Shown here in pieces: positions 20,101 to 28,814 of a DNA stretch of 64,000 nucleotides. Each line of letters starts with the position of its first letter. Positions within the stretch are counted from its first letter, which is position 1. The position numbers and the translations under genes are program-made. The stretch spans positions 64,066,046 through 64,130,045 of the forward strand of contig CP154954.1 of NCBI GenBank assembly GCA_039621445.1, read 5' to 3'. The DNA comes from Euglena gracilis (lineage: Eukaryota > Euglenida > Euglenophyceae > Euglenales). Under the pieces are notes generated by a model. That model worked only from the letters and a program-made list of their open reading frames with translations. It did no database searches and was not told the DNA's origin.

Positions 20101-20900
20101 AGGTGGCCCCTGCTTTGCATGACTTGCTCAGGCAAATTTTGGAGGGGAAGCAAATTCATGATAAAACCATTGAAGATTTCCTGGGGAGAAACCCCAGTTT
20201 AAAGCGTTATCAGAGTGCCTTTGCACTTCTGTGGGTAATTTTGGAACATATGGGGGTACCCCCCCCTGAAGCCACCATTGACCAAGTGGCTGACGCTTTA
20301 ATACAATTATTCCAATTCTCCAAGGCCCAAGCCCGTAATGCATATAGTGCTATGCTTTTGATTCCTGGGTTTGGTGGGCTGAGATTCCACACCCTATTGA
20401 CCCCCTACAAAAGGCTTTGGAACCAAAACCTGGAGAAGTATGGGGCATTTTGGGATCCCCTCCCAATCCTCCTGGGGCTGGCAAAGGCGCCTATGCCCAC
20501 TGATATTTGTACATTGCGTACCCAGCTGATTTTTTGCTCACGAATTCTCTGTTTATATCGATCCTCTGACTTGGCACAAGTCAAACGAACCACCAGTGTG
20601 TTGGGTAGGGCACCCTACATTAAAATTAAGCGTAAAGGCCAAACGTTTCACAAGTGGGAAAGGGTGGTGTCCATTCCCCAATGTCCACAAATAAGCCCCT
20701 TTCATTTAATGATGTCTTATGTGGCTGCTACACGTTCATTCGTCAGACCTGGGGGCCCCCTTCTGATTTCATTAAAACCCCCCTTCAGGGCCATAAGTGC
20801 TGACACTGTTGCTTCTATCACAAAAGATTTTTTGGCCAAGTATGGGGTGACCCCCCAGGTGTGGGGGGCCCACTCCACCAGAGGGGCAGGAGTTGGTTGA
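17193..20900 (+). CDS. Gag-like frame of DIRS copy 2, continuous into the recombinase
   Basis: This 1,235-codon frame begins at ATG 17,193, seven bases before the reverse transcriptase ATG. Its first ~150 residues are Gag-like: LWRTVAAPSP, SDGHGPWQTVVRRPRK, then GHGGQ/GQGGQ repeats and a RGR motif, typical of nucleic-acid-binding retroelement proteins. It then runs under the whole polymerase gene without a stop and from about 20,070 becomes the tyrosine recombinase, ending at TGA 20,898-20,900. Whether the 750 codons between are translated is unknown. In copy 3 the recombinase is reached from this same phase, so the arrangement is probably ancestral. Confidence 0.6.
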   Translation: MKDATSKKHSAGELREGAAAAAGQPDDADQLWRTVAAPSPKENYPTEISRTQTPQSDGHGPWQTVVRRPRKGQKQQPAGHYGHWSQGHWGQHYTTHNASKRGYGSQNRTGHGGQNSKLGHGGHNSNGHGGRWNKGQGGQQYQGQGGRFHKQMPSGRGREGPQHLPNHFFITNPVRGKGLAPRGPPRFSMGMAPRIKEKSMGTTSRRPLGPELSSTASTISRPLGPSIIRRGRTPEAKRLSPSRGFQCTLAAPGGCPQRGSGGQGGNPPSTFLVNAHGRGKPNQGGDPKRGPYGMSIDNTNDKVEDQRVCEQSMHTPPASFRECSTPRGTRGAMSNTPHPAPRKSSNWEYKFHGEKMGRHPTVPETSEKSKMVVKKCPPSNMSIDQKWNSAPLGKSPKIVHPPKTQSQPGPETGRKNPVGLRKNWLNKKSLGFRNQAFDPMVSNFKTRWGNNQMENDQRLQRTESAVSSKTFQAGSHPAHFSSFGKGPLGSKNRPEGCLFPYSSKSRPKAIFKASGGGADLGISDRLLWAKCNAPNFHVSHENIRKIVEKKGHPGLYLPGRHFAGGPHAKHFAKPPEQSCQRFAGFWVQNQCEKVHPAAHTSGNPSGFSTKLPGRKVTGAPPESQNHKKGAGKNREKRLHVKKAVGCHFGSNKMQSNGPALFKGFYRHPGKFFGGKVHSPLGLKTPHLPGNQGPVKGNKNSIAHLGGQTLPPKCNQRVALRQQHPCLGGAVHPHRRNCAGILEKRLHFAHQCKGAQCSNKHSERLEQTWGNSFFVCRQPGNLLLPDQRGGQKGPLQQNAKTIFQMVHGAPSKPTSQLGAFQGMPSRPHKQMGNGQGGLFFRPPTFSMVKTAIPKFHKSGNRFVCFPRQQKTAQICGQVAPLGGHSSKCITMSTGQHGGSLCKPPLVNNPKISAQVENVSPDQSFDGHPLLGFSHMVAPINKNESSRDPLPENHPLQWYVHQLQGGTNATPQVAPALHDLLRQILEGKQIHDKTIEDFLGRNPSLKRYQSAFALLWVILEHMGVPPPEATIDQVADALIQLFQFSKAQARNAYSAMLLIPGFGGLRFHTLLTPYKRLWNQNLEKYGAFWDPLPILLGLAKAPMPTDICTLRTQLIFCSRILCLYRSSDLAQVKRTTSVLGRAPYIKIKRKGQTFHKWERVVSIPQCPQISPFHLMMSYVAATRSFVRPGGPLLISLKPPFRAISADTVASITKDFLAKYGVTPQVWGAHSTRGAGVG
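17200..20202 (+). CDS. DIRS reverse transcriptase / RNase H / NPPW domain protein
   Basis: A 1,000-codon frame from ATG 17,200. Order: Gln-rich head, a linker, then reverse transcriptase with KIDLKDAYFHIPV (about 18,665), FGLNVMP (about 18,775) and catalytic YLDD (about 18,863). RNase H follows with LHSDSSTHAWGG (about 19,342) and DNQVIYYYL (about 19,519). The C-terminal domain carries LETDLFASPGNKKLP and YANPPW (about 19,890), resembling the Dam-methylase-like module described in DIRS elements. The frame leaves the recombinase in another phase and ends at 20,202. The catalytic residues look intact, so this is the best-preserved polymerase gene of the family here. Confidence 0.9.
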   Translation: MQLQRSTALENFEREQQQQLDNLTTRINCGGPWLPLPQKKITPQKFPEPKPPKVMATDPGRQWSEGPERGRSNNQQATTAIGARAIGANITQHTMHPSGAMAAKTAQAMAAKTASWAMAATTAMAMVADGTKARVANNTKARVADSTNRCPVAGAGKVHNTSPIISSSQTLSGEKDWPPEAPQDFQWAWRPESKRSQWGLHQEGHWGQNYHQQHQQFQGHWGHQLSEGAEPQKLKGCPPAGGFNVHWQPQEDALKGAVEDKGATPPQHSLSMPMEGANQIKGETQKGAPMVCQSTTPMTKWRIRESVSRACTPPQPPLENAQPPGAPGVQCPTPPTQHPENHLIGNINSMEKKWGDTPLYQRLQKSLKWWSKNAPPATCQLIKNGIQPPWVNPPKLSTHPKPRANLDLKQAEKILLDYEKTGSIKRVWDSETKHLIPWFLISKPDGGTTKWRMISDCRELNQQFQVKPFKLDHIQHIFPVLEKGHWAAKIDLKDAYFHIPVSPGLRPFLRHQVGGQTWEFQTGCFGLNVMPQIFMSVMKTFEKLWRKRGIQVFIYLDDILLVAPTQNILQSHLNRVVKDLLDSGFKINVKKSTLQPTQVVTHLGFQLNFQEGKLQVPPQKVKTIKKELGKIVKKDYMSKRQLAAILGQIRCNLMALPFLRAFTDTLANFLVAKSTAPWDSKHPISQEIKAQLREIKTLLHTLGGRPFPQNATRELHSDSSTHAWGGLYIHTGEIVQEFWRKDSILHINVKELSAAINTVKGLSKHGETVSLSVDNQVIYYYLTKGGGRKDPFNKMLRPFFKWCMEHQVNLQVNWVPSKECLADPISRWEMDRGDYSLDPQLFQWLRQQFQNFINLETDLFASPGNKKLPKFVARWPHWEATAVNALQCPLDNMGDLYANPPWSIIQKFLPRLKMFPRTKVLMVTPYWDSATWWPQLIKMKVPGTPCLKITPYSGMFTNCRGEQMPPPRWPLLCMTCSGKFWRGSKFMIKPLKISWGETPV

Positions 20901-21311
20901 CTCAAAAAATTGGGCCTTTCTGCCCAAGAAGTTTGTGAAATTGGCCAGTGGAGGGGGGTGGAGGCTTTTACAGCCCACTATCAGCGACTGGGTGCCCAAG
21001 GTGCCCTGGAAAATGCCCTGGCCCCCCTAATTTCAGTGCACAATCTGGCCTCACAAGGGCAAAGTGCGGAGCCCGAGGTGTCTCGTACTCCCTCGAGGAA
21101 AACCGACAAGGGAGGAAGGGACACCGAGGGCGAAGCACAAAGACCTTGTGAGCCCGACCCCCCCACCCGTAAAAGAAAATTTGTCTTCAAAAGCCCTCGG
21201 TCAGAAAATGGGGGCCAGGGGGGGCAGAGGGGGGGGACCCCCCCAGGGGCAAGAAGTCACGTCGCCACGTCGGAGCAGCATCGTCAGCCAACTCCGGCGA
21301 GGCGGCACTAA
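20070..21311 (+). pseudogene. DIRS tyrosine recombinase, one in-frame stop
   Basis: The enzyme would integrate the circular DNA intermediate. Visible blocks: an N-terminal helical region (FLGRNPSLKRYQSAFALLW, FQFSKAQARNAYSAMLLIP), box I around LCLYRSSDL (about 20,552), box II HSTRG (about 20,870) and the tyrosine in TAHYQRLG (about 20,970). A TGA at 20,898-20,900 interrupts it four codons after HSTRG; the inverted copy at 30.3 kb has a sense Leu codon there. The frame continues through the internal complementary region to a basic tail (TRKRKF) and stops at 21,311. Overlap with the polymerase gene is ~130 bp. Confidence 0.85.
21050..21152. repeat. DIRS internal complementary region
   Basis: Positions 21,050-21,082 are the exact complement of the outer 33 nt of the left end. 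Positions 21,085-21,152 are the exact complement of the outer 68 nt of the right end. The two are joined by TC. This records the junction expected in a circular intermediate and lies inside the recombinase frame. Confidence 0.92.
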
Positions 21312-21441
21312 GCAAGGACTCCTAACCCAACGCACCAAAACAATCCAAACACCGCCGGCGAGCAAGGCATGGTCTCACAAGGTCTTTGTGCTTCGCCCTC
21401 GGTGTCCCTTCCTCCCTTGTCGGTTTTCCTCGAGGGAGTAC
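21284..21441. repeat. Right terminal repeat of DIRS copy 2
   Basis: An inverted core (TCAGCCAACTCCGGCG to GCAAGGCATGG) is followed by the 68-nt outer right extension ending CTCGAGGGAGTAC. The next base starts the 18-bp minisatellite. Confidence 0.9.
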
Positions 21442-21530
21442 AAGATGCCGGACAAGAAGCAGATGCTGGACAAGATGCAGATACTGGACAAGATGCAGAT
21501 ACTGGACAAGATGCAGATGGACAAGATGGG
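21442..21530. repeat. 18-bp minisatellite, right block
   Basis: About five units related to GATGCTGGACAAGATGCA, including GCAGATACTGGACAAGAT repeats. It begins immediately at the right end of DIRS copy 2. Confidence 0.88.
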
Positions 21531-21635
21531 GTGCCACCCTCCACCCTCCAGCACAACAACTGTTTTGGACTTTGTTTGTCTGACCGGCAAGAGATGTTGC
21601 CATCTCAAAGGCCTACACTACATCCTCCGGCAAAA

Positions 21636-22005
21636 GTGGCAAAAGTGGTCAAAAAGTGGTCAAAAGGCAGGCAAAATTAGTCAAGAGGCAGCAAATGTGG
21701 GCAAAAGGGGTCAAAAGCAATCAAAAGTGGTCAAAAAGGAGGCAAAAGGGGCCAAAAGTGGTCAAAAAGCAACAAAAGTGATCAAAAAGCTGCAAAGGTG
21801 GTTGGAAATGGGCAAAGGTGGGCAAAAAGCAGCAAACGTGGTCAAGAAGCAGTCAAAAGGCAGCAAATGTGGGCAACAGTGGTCAAAAAGCAGTCAAAAG
21901 TGGTCAATGTGGGCAAAAAGCAGTCAAAAGTGGTCAAAGTGTTCAAAAAGAGGCCAAAGATGGCCAAAAGTAACAAAAATTGGGGTAGAGCGGCAAAAGC
22001 AGTAG
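21636..22005. repeat. A/G-rich tract built on GTGGTCAAAAAG
   Basis: Degenerate ~12-bp repeats (GTGGTCAAAAAG, GCAGCAAATGTG and variants). They keep several frames open and produce Lys/Gln/Ser-rich artefacts. No gene is supported here. Confidence 0.8.
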
Positions 22006-22326
22006 GCACTATAGGTACACCTTCAAGGGCTCCAAAGGTGATGCTGGGCGATGCTGGGCCTAAGGGAATGGGTGACCAGAGGTGCTTGAATGAGACCTCA
22101 GGTATGCTTTTTGGGATTTTTGGGGGGTTCTCCTTTTTTCATTTTTGTTGAAAGGTTCGGCCTCTAAAAGCTTGCTGAGGAATAAATCCATCCAAAAGGC
22201 ATTCGGGAGTGTGCAAAATTGTGCCAACCCCTGAACCCCTTAAGGGAATACCAAAACCAGGTGTTGAATAGTGCCGAGCTCTTAATAAGCGCGCCCCCCA
22301 CCCCTCGCTTCCACATATACCAGCCA

Positions 22327-24190
22327 TTCATTGGAGCTCTTTGGACTGAAATGCAAGGGTTTTTGTGCCCGAAACGGGAGGCCAAGGGATCAAAAATCAG
22401 TCATTTTTGGCTCAAAAACGGGTTTTCCGGGTCCGGGAGGCCAAAAAAACGGCGTTTCGGGCTGAAAATTTTTTCTATTTTTTCGACTTTTTGACCCGGA
22501 TTTGACCCAAAGTCAATGGGTTGGCGGCCAAAAAACGGGGCGCTGGCGGGTCGAAAAACGCTCATTTTCGGCTCAAAAACAGTTTTTTTTTTCCGGGACC
22601 GGGAGGCCAAGAAACATCGTTTTGGGCAAAAATTTTTTTTCGATTTTTCGACTTTTTTGGCCGAAAACGGCTATGTCCACCAGCAGGAAAAGTGTACAAA
22701 ATGGCCTAAATTGGCCGAAAAACGGCTGTATCCCGGGCTGGGCGGTCAGCTGTGGGGAAACCAAAATCCCAGTAGATAGCGCGTTACAAGGGCTTCAATT
22801 TAGGTCTCCGGACAGTGCCTTAGATTTTACATCATTTTCGAGAAATTTTGACAGCACCGATTTTTTGCCCGCCCACCCCTCCAAAACGGCATAGTCGAAC
22901 AGTGGGGAAAGTGTGCAAAACGGCCATCCGGGCCGGACACCTCGGGCTCCGCACTTTGCCCTTGTCGAAGGGCAAACTAGGAATCAGCCAACTCTGGCGG
23001 AAAAAGGCACTAAGCACAGACTCCGAGCCCAGCGCACCCAAACAATCCAAACACCGCCGGCGAGCAAGGCATGGCCTCACAAGGTCTTTGTGCTACGCCC
23101 TCGGTGTCCCTTCCTCCCTGGTCGGTTTTCCTCGAGGGAGTACGAAAAACGGCCGTATCTCGGGTCAGGCGGGGAGTTTCCGGGGAAATCAAAACACCAG
23201 AAGATGGGCTGTTCCAAGGGCTTCAAATTGGGTCTGCGGACATGCCCTTTGATTTTGCTTTATTTTGGAGATTTTTTAAAATTTGACTCTTTTTGGCCGG
23301 AATGGCAGAGTCCAAAGGGGCGGGGCTTATCCAGAGGGGCGGGTCCATCCTACCCAGTTTGAACCCCATATATAGTCACTCCGTGGTTCTCTTTGGGCTG
23401 AAGTGCAAGGGTTTTGTGCCCGAAACGGGAGGCCAAGGGGTCAAAAATCGTCATTTTTGGCCCCAAAACGAGTTTTCCAGGTCCGGGAGGCCAAAAAAAA
23501 CAGCATTTGGGGAATTTTTTTTTTCGATTTTTTCGACTTTTGTTGCTCGGTTTTGACCCGAAGTCAATAGGTTGGCGGCCCAAAACGGGGCGCTGGCAGG
23601 TCGAAAAATGCCCATTTTTGGCTCAAAAACAGTTTTTCCGGGTCCGGGAGGCCAAAAAAACATCGTTTCGGGCTAAATTTTTTTCGATTTTTTTTCGACT
23701 TTTTTGGGCCGAAGAACGCCGAAGTCGAACAGTGGGGAAAGTGTACAAAACGGCCAAAATTGGCCGAAAAACGGCCGTACCTCGGGCTGGGCGGTGAGCT
23801 GTGGGGAAACCAAAATCCCAGTAGATAGAGCGTTCCAAGGGCTTCAATAAAGGTCTGTGGACATTGCCTTTGACTTTGCATCCTTTGTGAGAAATTTTGA
23901 AAACACTGATTTTTTGACCCCCCCATCCCCCGAAAACGGCATTGTCGAACAGTGGGAAAAGTGTTCAAAACGGCCATCTGCGCCGAAAACGACCGTATAT
24001 CGGGCGATGCGGGGAGTTTGCGGGGAAATCAAAATACCAGTAGATGGGGTGTTCCAAGGGCTTCAAGTTAGGTCTCTGGATATTTCCTTTGATTTTGCTT
24101 CATTTTGGAGATATTTTGAAAATTGACTTTTTTGGCCGAAATGGCAGAGTCCAAAGGGGGGGGGTTATCCAGGGGGGCGTGCAAATCCTA
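22327..24190. repeat. Two tandem copies of an ~850-bp repeat with internal doublets
   Basis: Unit 1 (22,327-about 23,384) and unit 2 (about 23,385-24,190) share the same order of blocks: GTGCCCGAAACGGGAGGCC, a CCGGGTCCGGGAGGCC block, then AACAGTGGGGAAAGTGT and AAACCAAAATCCCAGTAGAT. Inside each unit a ~220-bp segment is itself duplicated. Unit 1 is longer by ~208 bp because of a solo DIRS terminus. Nothing coding is recognised. Confidence 0.8.
22936..23143. mobile_element. Solo DIRS terminal segment inserted in the tandem repeat
   Basis: The insert starts GACACCTCGGGCTCCGC, the left outer end. It continues through the terminal repeat core (CAGCCAACTCTGGCGG, GCAAGGCATGGCCTCAC) and ends CTCGAGGGAGTAC, the right outer end. 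The tandem sister unit at about 23,760 shows the uninterrupted site (TTGGCCGAAAAACGGCCGTA). Comparison leaves at most one duplicated G at the borders. It may be a deletion product of a full element or a minimal non-autonomous derivative. Confidence 0.85.
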
Positions 24191-25108
24191 CCCAGTTTGG
24201 ACCCCTTCGCGCGTGAATAACGCGGGCCTGGCAGGAGAGTTGGGGGTCAAACCCAGGTGTTTCGGAAACTAGGAATCCAGTCGCCGGGATCATGGTGATA
24301 ATCCGCCAGTTCCCGAGGGGGCTGAGGGGGAGGGGGGTCGAGGTGGGGGGTAAGCTTCGCTCTTACCCATAAAGGGATAAGAGCTCAGCGACCACCCACT
24401 TAATTGAGCATTTGGGTCTGGGGAAGAAAAAAAATTAGGTGCCGAAAATTTTTTGTCCTCTCTCAAAGCCAAAATTTCGAACCCCCCCCCCCCTAATTGA
24501 CCCCCCCCCTTGATTGAGCATTTTGGGGGTCCTTTGGGCCGTAGGTGTGCTCAAATTAGGGGGGGGTTGTGGTACGTTTTGGAATTCCCCCTAAAAAACC
24601 AAATGGGTTTTTTGTTTTTAGAAAATCAGCGGGCGAGGGTCTTTTTTTTCGCTCTGGGGAGGTTGCCCAGAAACCCACGTTTCCCCTTTCAGACAGGGGG
24701 GAGGAGGGGGATCAACCAAGCTTACAGGGGTGCCAAGATTGGCCATTTTGTGAAAGAAAATTACAGCACCGAGCAGCACTCGAAGCAGTGGGGAGGCAAG
24801 AATAGTTGAACCCCAGAATTTTGTCATTCTCCACCGTTTGTGTCCATTTTCGGCCATGATCGGGGCTGGATTTCCTTAAAATCCTGTTTCATACCAACAA
24901 TGATGTTGATCACCCATGAACGTGAAGCAGTTTTGGGCAACAAGCCAAGCTACCGTATTTGGGGTCCGTTTGGTGCCCAGGGATTAAAAGAGGTCGAAGA
25001 GTTTGTTTTAATCAGATTATGCAAGTCTATGGGTTTGGGAATGGGCTATTCTTTCCTGAAATTACATCAAATAAAACTTTGCCGGCTTTTTCTGCACTTT
25101 TCCCTTTC
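24191..25108. other. Gene-free stretch with G/C homopolymers
   Basis: Contains several G and C runs of eight or more (near 24,485-24,505 and 24,560) and no recognisable gene. It ends at the left terminus of DIRS copy 3. Confidence 0.5.
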
Positions 25109-25425
25109 GTACTCCCTTCGAGGAAAACCGATCAGGGAGGAAGGGACACCGAGGGCGTAGCACAAAGACCTTGTGAGGCCATGCCTTGCTCGCCGGCGGT
25201 GTTTGGATTGTTTGGATGCGTTAGGTTAGGAGCCTGTGCTTAGTGCATTTTTTCGCCGGAGTTGGCTGATTCCTAGTTTGCCCTTCGACAACCCAGAAGA
25301 AAGGAACGTCAAATACCTCATCAATTTAGAAAAGAAGAAGACAATCAATCAAATCTTTTTATCCAGAAAGTCACGCTCGTGCAGAACCTCAAATCAAAAG
25401 TTGTTCAATTTTCCGAAAGAATTCA

Positions 25426-27590
25426 ATGAAAGATGATCTTCAAAGAAGCACAGCGCTGGAGGACTTCAAGAGGCAACAGCAGCAGCTGGACAACTGTGGC
25501 GAACCGTGGCTGCCCCTTCCCCAAAAGAAATTTCCCCCACAGAAATTTCCAGCACCCAAACCCCCCAAAGTGATGGCCACGGACCCTGGCAGACAGTGGT
25601 CAGAAGACCCCGCAAGCGGCAGAAGCAACAACCAGCAAGTCACTACGGCCATTGCATCCAGGGCCATGGTGCCAACATTCCACAGCACAATTTACATCAA
25701 AGCGGGGCTATGGCAGGCAAAACCGCACAGGCCGTGAAGGCAACAAAGGACATGACGGCACAAACGCCATAAAGGCATCTACAAAAGTGGCTACAAAAAA
25801 AAGGCAAGGGTGGCCACCAACACCAAGGCCACACAGGACATGACAGGGGCGGAACAGGTCAAACACCCCCCCACCCTTTCTCAATCACATCACCCCTCAG
25901 GGGTCAAGGGTGGGGCCCCAAGAACCACTCCAAATTTCAAATGGGCATGGCGACCCAGAACCGAATCAGGCCATTGGGGCCTTTATCATCAATGCAATTT
26001 GGGCCAGAAAGTTCAACAAGAAAATCAGAAATTACAAAAAAGCCGCAGGGGGGGTCCTTCCCAGGCGCCCAGAAGCTAAGGGACAGCCCCGCAAGGGCTT
26101 TGCATTTAAACGGGCAGCCCCCTGCCCAGCCCCAGGAGGAAGATGGCCCCCCAGGGGAGCCAGCTGGCAACAGGAAGGGGGAGACTCCCCACCAGCATTT
26201 ATTCAATCAACAAAGGGAGGGACTCTCAGAGGCCCACCTATGGTATGGCTACTAACCCCATCAACATCAAGCAGACCGGATAGGCCAAACAGGGGCAGTA
26301 AGCCCTATGGTATGTATTCCAACAACAAGATGCTCCAGTGAGTGAGTGAGAAGAGAGGAGAGTGCATGCACATCCCCCCAGAAACACTTTTTTTCCAAGG
26401 GCTCAAGCCTTAGGGGCTCTAGGGGCTGTGAAATGTCCAACACCCCCACTCAGTCCCTAAACAATCACCTAATTCAGGAAATAAATTACATGAAGGAAAA
26501 ATGAGCAGATACCCTCCTGTACCAGAGACTTCAGAAATGTATAAAATGGTGGTCAAAAAATGCCCCCCTGACGACATGTCAATTGATGAAAAATAGAATT
26601 CAACCCCCCTGGGAAAATCCTCCAAAATTATCCACACACCCAAAACCCACAGTCAACATGGACCTGAACCAGGCAGAAAAAATCCTGTTGGATTACGAAA
26701 AACTGGGTCAATAAGACGAGTTTGGGATTCAGAAACCCAGCATTTAATCCCAGGGTTTCTAATTTCGAAACCAGAGGAGGGAACAAGAAAATGGAGAATG
26801 ATCAGCGACTGCAGAGAAATAAGTCAGCAATTTTCATGTAAAACCTTTCAAGCTGGATCATATCCAGCACATTTTTCCAGTTTTGTAAAAGGCCACTGGG
26901 CGGCAAAAATTGACCTGAAGGACGCCTATTTCCATATTCCATTACGTCCAGGCCTAAGACCATTTTTGAGGCATCAGGTAGGGGGGCAGACCTGGGAATT
27001 TCAAACAGGCTGCTTTGGGCTAAATGTAATGCCTAAAATCTTCATGTCAGTGATGAAAACATTCAAAAAAAATTGTGGAGAAACAGGGACATCCAGGTCT
27101 TTGTTTACCTGGACGACATTTTACTGGTGGCCCCCACCCAAAACGTTTTGTAAAGTCACCTTAACAGAGTTGTCAAAGAGTTGCTGAATTTAGGGTTCAA
27201 AATAAATGTGAAAAAGTCTACCCTGCAGCCCACCCAAGTAGTAACCCCACCTGGGTTTCCAACTGAACTTCTAGGAAGGAAAGTTACAAGTGCCCCCCAG
27301 AAAGTCAAAAATATAAAAAAGGAGCTGCAAAAAATCCTGAAAACAGATTTCATGTCAAGAGGGCAGTTGGCTGCCATTTTGGGTCAAATAAGATGCAATC
27401 TAATGGCCCTGCCCTTTTTAAGGGCTTTAACAGACACCCAGGCAAAATTTTTGGTGGTAAAGTCCACAGCCCCCTGGGACTCAAAACACCCCATCTCCCA
27501 GGAAATCAAGGCCCAATAAAGGGAAATAAAAACTCTATTGGACACCTGCGGCGGCAGATCGTTCCCCCAAAATGCAACCAGGTGTAAGGG
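25426..27590 (+). pseudogene. DIRS copy 3 Gag-like region and reverse transcriptase, broken
   Basis: ATG 25,426 opens LQRSTALEDFKRQQQQLDN, as in copy 2. The leader region has been shortened and shuffled. Reverse transcriptase sequence is clear from about 26,670, with KIDLKDAYFHIPL (about 26,910), FGLNVMP (about 27,018) and a YLDD-type active site near 27,105. It is spread over at least three frames by single-base indels, and a stop follows the NATR block near 27,580. RNase H is missing at its normal place. Confidence 0.8.
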
Positions 27591-28024
27591 TTGCCCCTCC
27601 TGAGGACCCTGCGAAGGGACCCCTGGTGACGCAACCTGTGTAGGATCGTTTGCATTTGAGCCCTTCGGGCCCACCTTGTGGGGGTTTTCTCCTAGGTGAA
27701 AAAGTGGGATAGGGGTTGGTGTTGGTGAAGATGACGATGTGGAAAAATTGGGCTATGACACACTTTTGAGGTCAAATCTTTTGAAATCGACTGAAAAATG
27801 AATATTAATCAATGACTTAAACTTGTTTGCTTGAACTTGTTTGATTGGATTGGCAAATGCAAAACCACAATTGAATGCCAAACAAAGAACAGAGTGTGAA
27901 CAGAGCGCTGCGCAGAAAATTTACAATTGGGGGGGCTACAGCTGGGGGGGCTACTTGGTATACTTTGCTCAATTATTACTGAATTGTGCCATCCCACGGG
28001 GGTGCGCATGCTTGCGCAAAGCAG
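27591..28024. other. Unidentified insert inside DIRS copy 3
   Basis: About 430 bp with no match to the other DIRS copies. It includes short repeats such as GGGGGGGCTACAGCTGGGGGGGCTAC and the palindrome-like GTGCGCATGCTTGCGC near its right end. It separates the reverse transcriptase from a displaced downstream piece. No coding capacity is recognised. Confidence 0.5.
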
Positions 28025-28228
28025 ACAGGAAATGGACAGGGGATATTATTCTTTAAACCCCCAACTTTTTCAATGGCTAAGACCGCCATTGTACAATTTC
28101 ATAAGCCTGGAAACAGATTTATTTGCCTCCCCAGGCAACAAAAATCTGCCTATTTTTGTGACCAGGTGGCCACAACAGTAAATGCACTACAATGTCCACT
28201 GGACAACATGGGGGATCTTTATGCAAAC
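28025..28228 (+). pseudogene. DIRS copy 3, forward fragment of NPPW domain region
   Basis: About 200 bp equivalent to 19,683-19,900 of copy 2, including DPQLFQWLR-type and LETDLFASPGNK-type sequence. It stops just before the NPPW motif. It lies upstream of, and in opposite orientation to, the RNase H piece that should precede it. Confidence 0.75.
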
Positions 28229-28590
28229 CTCTCCTTATGGGGTCCTCTAGGCGTTCCTTTGAAGGCACCTGGTTGACTTGGAGGTTTACTTGGTGCTCCA
28301 TGCACCATTTGAAAAATGGTCTTAGCATTTTGTTGAAGGGGTCTTTTATACCCCCCCCCCCTTTTGTTAGGTAATAGTAGATTACCTGGCTGTATACAGA
28401 CAATGAAACTGTTTCCCCAGGTTTGCTCAAACTTTTCACAGTGTATATTGCTGCACTGAGTTCCTTTACATTGATGTGTAAAACGGAGTCTTTTCTCCAA
28501 AATTCCTGCACAATTTCTCCTGTGTGGTTGTCCAGCCCCCCCCCCCCCCCCAGGCATGGGTGGTGCTGTCTGAGTGCAACTCCCTGTGTG
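28229..28590 (-). pseudogene. DIRS copy 3, inverted RNase H fragment
   Basis: Read on the minus strand this corresponds to copy 2 positions 19,335-19,690: RELHSDSTTHAW, GEIVQEFW, a HINVKELSAAI-type stretch, a Q-VIYYYLTKGGG block and LQVN-VPSKE. Poly-C runs of 11-14 replace shorter runs in the other copies and shift frame. It is inverted relative to the rest of the element. Confidence 0.8.
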
Positions 28591-28814
28591 CGCGGTCCGA
28601 GGGTGCCTGCCCCAAAGGGGGGTACCAAGGGGGCCCAAAGGGGCCACGAAGGGTTCGAGGGGGCTCCAAGGCCCCCAAGGGCCTTTTGAGGCCCCACGGA
28701 CCCCCAAGGAGGACCCACAGTCCAATTTGACCAAGCCAAGGGAAGGTAAAGGAAGGAGTAGGTTGAGGGGGCCAACATGCAACCTCCAAGGGGATTCGCA
28801 AGCCCCTCCAGCCC
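28591..28814. other. Unidentified G-rich insert
   Basis: About 220 bp of G-rich sequence built on AAGGGGGCCC-like words. It has no match elsewhere in the window and sits between the inverted RNase H fragment and the forward recombinase region. Confidence 0.45.

Larger units (their letters stand above)
16913..21441 (+). mobile_element. DIRS-type retrotransposon, copy 2 (structurally complete)
   Basis: A 4.5-kb element with inverted terminal repeats (16,913-17,037 and 21,284-21,441), a Gag-like frame, reverse transcriptase/RNase H, tyrosine recombinase and an internal complementary region at 21,050-21,152. This is the diagnostic DIRS layout: the inner region is the complement of the outermost sequence of both ends and is thought to guide circle formation. 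There is no LTR and no clear target duplication. Both ends abut the 18-bp minisatellite. One TGA in the recombinase makes it probably inactive. Confidence 0.93.
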
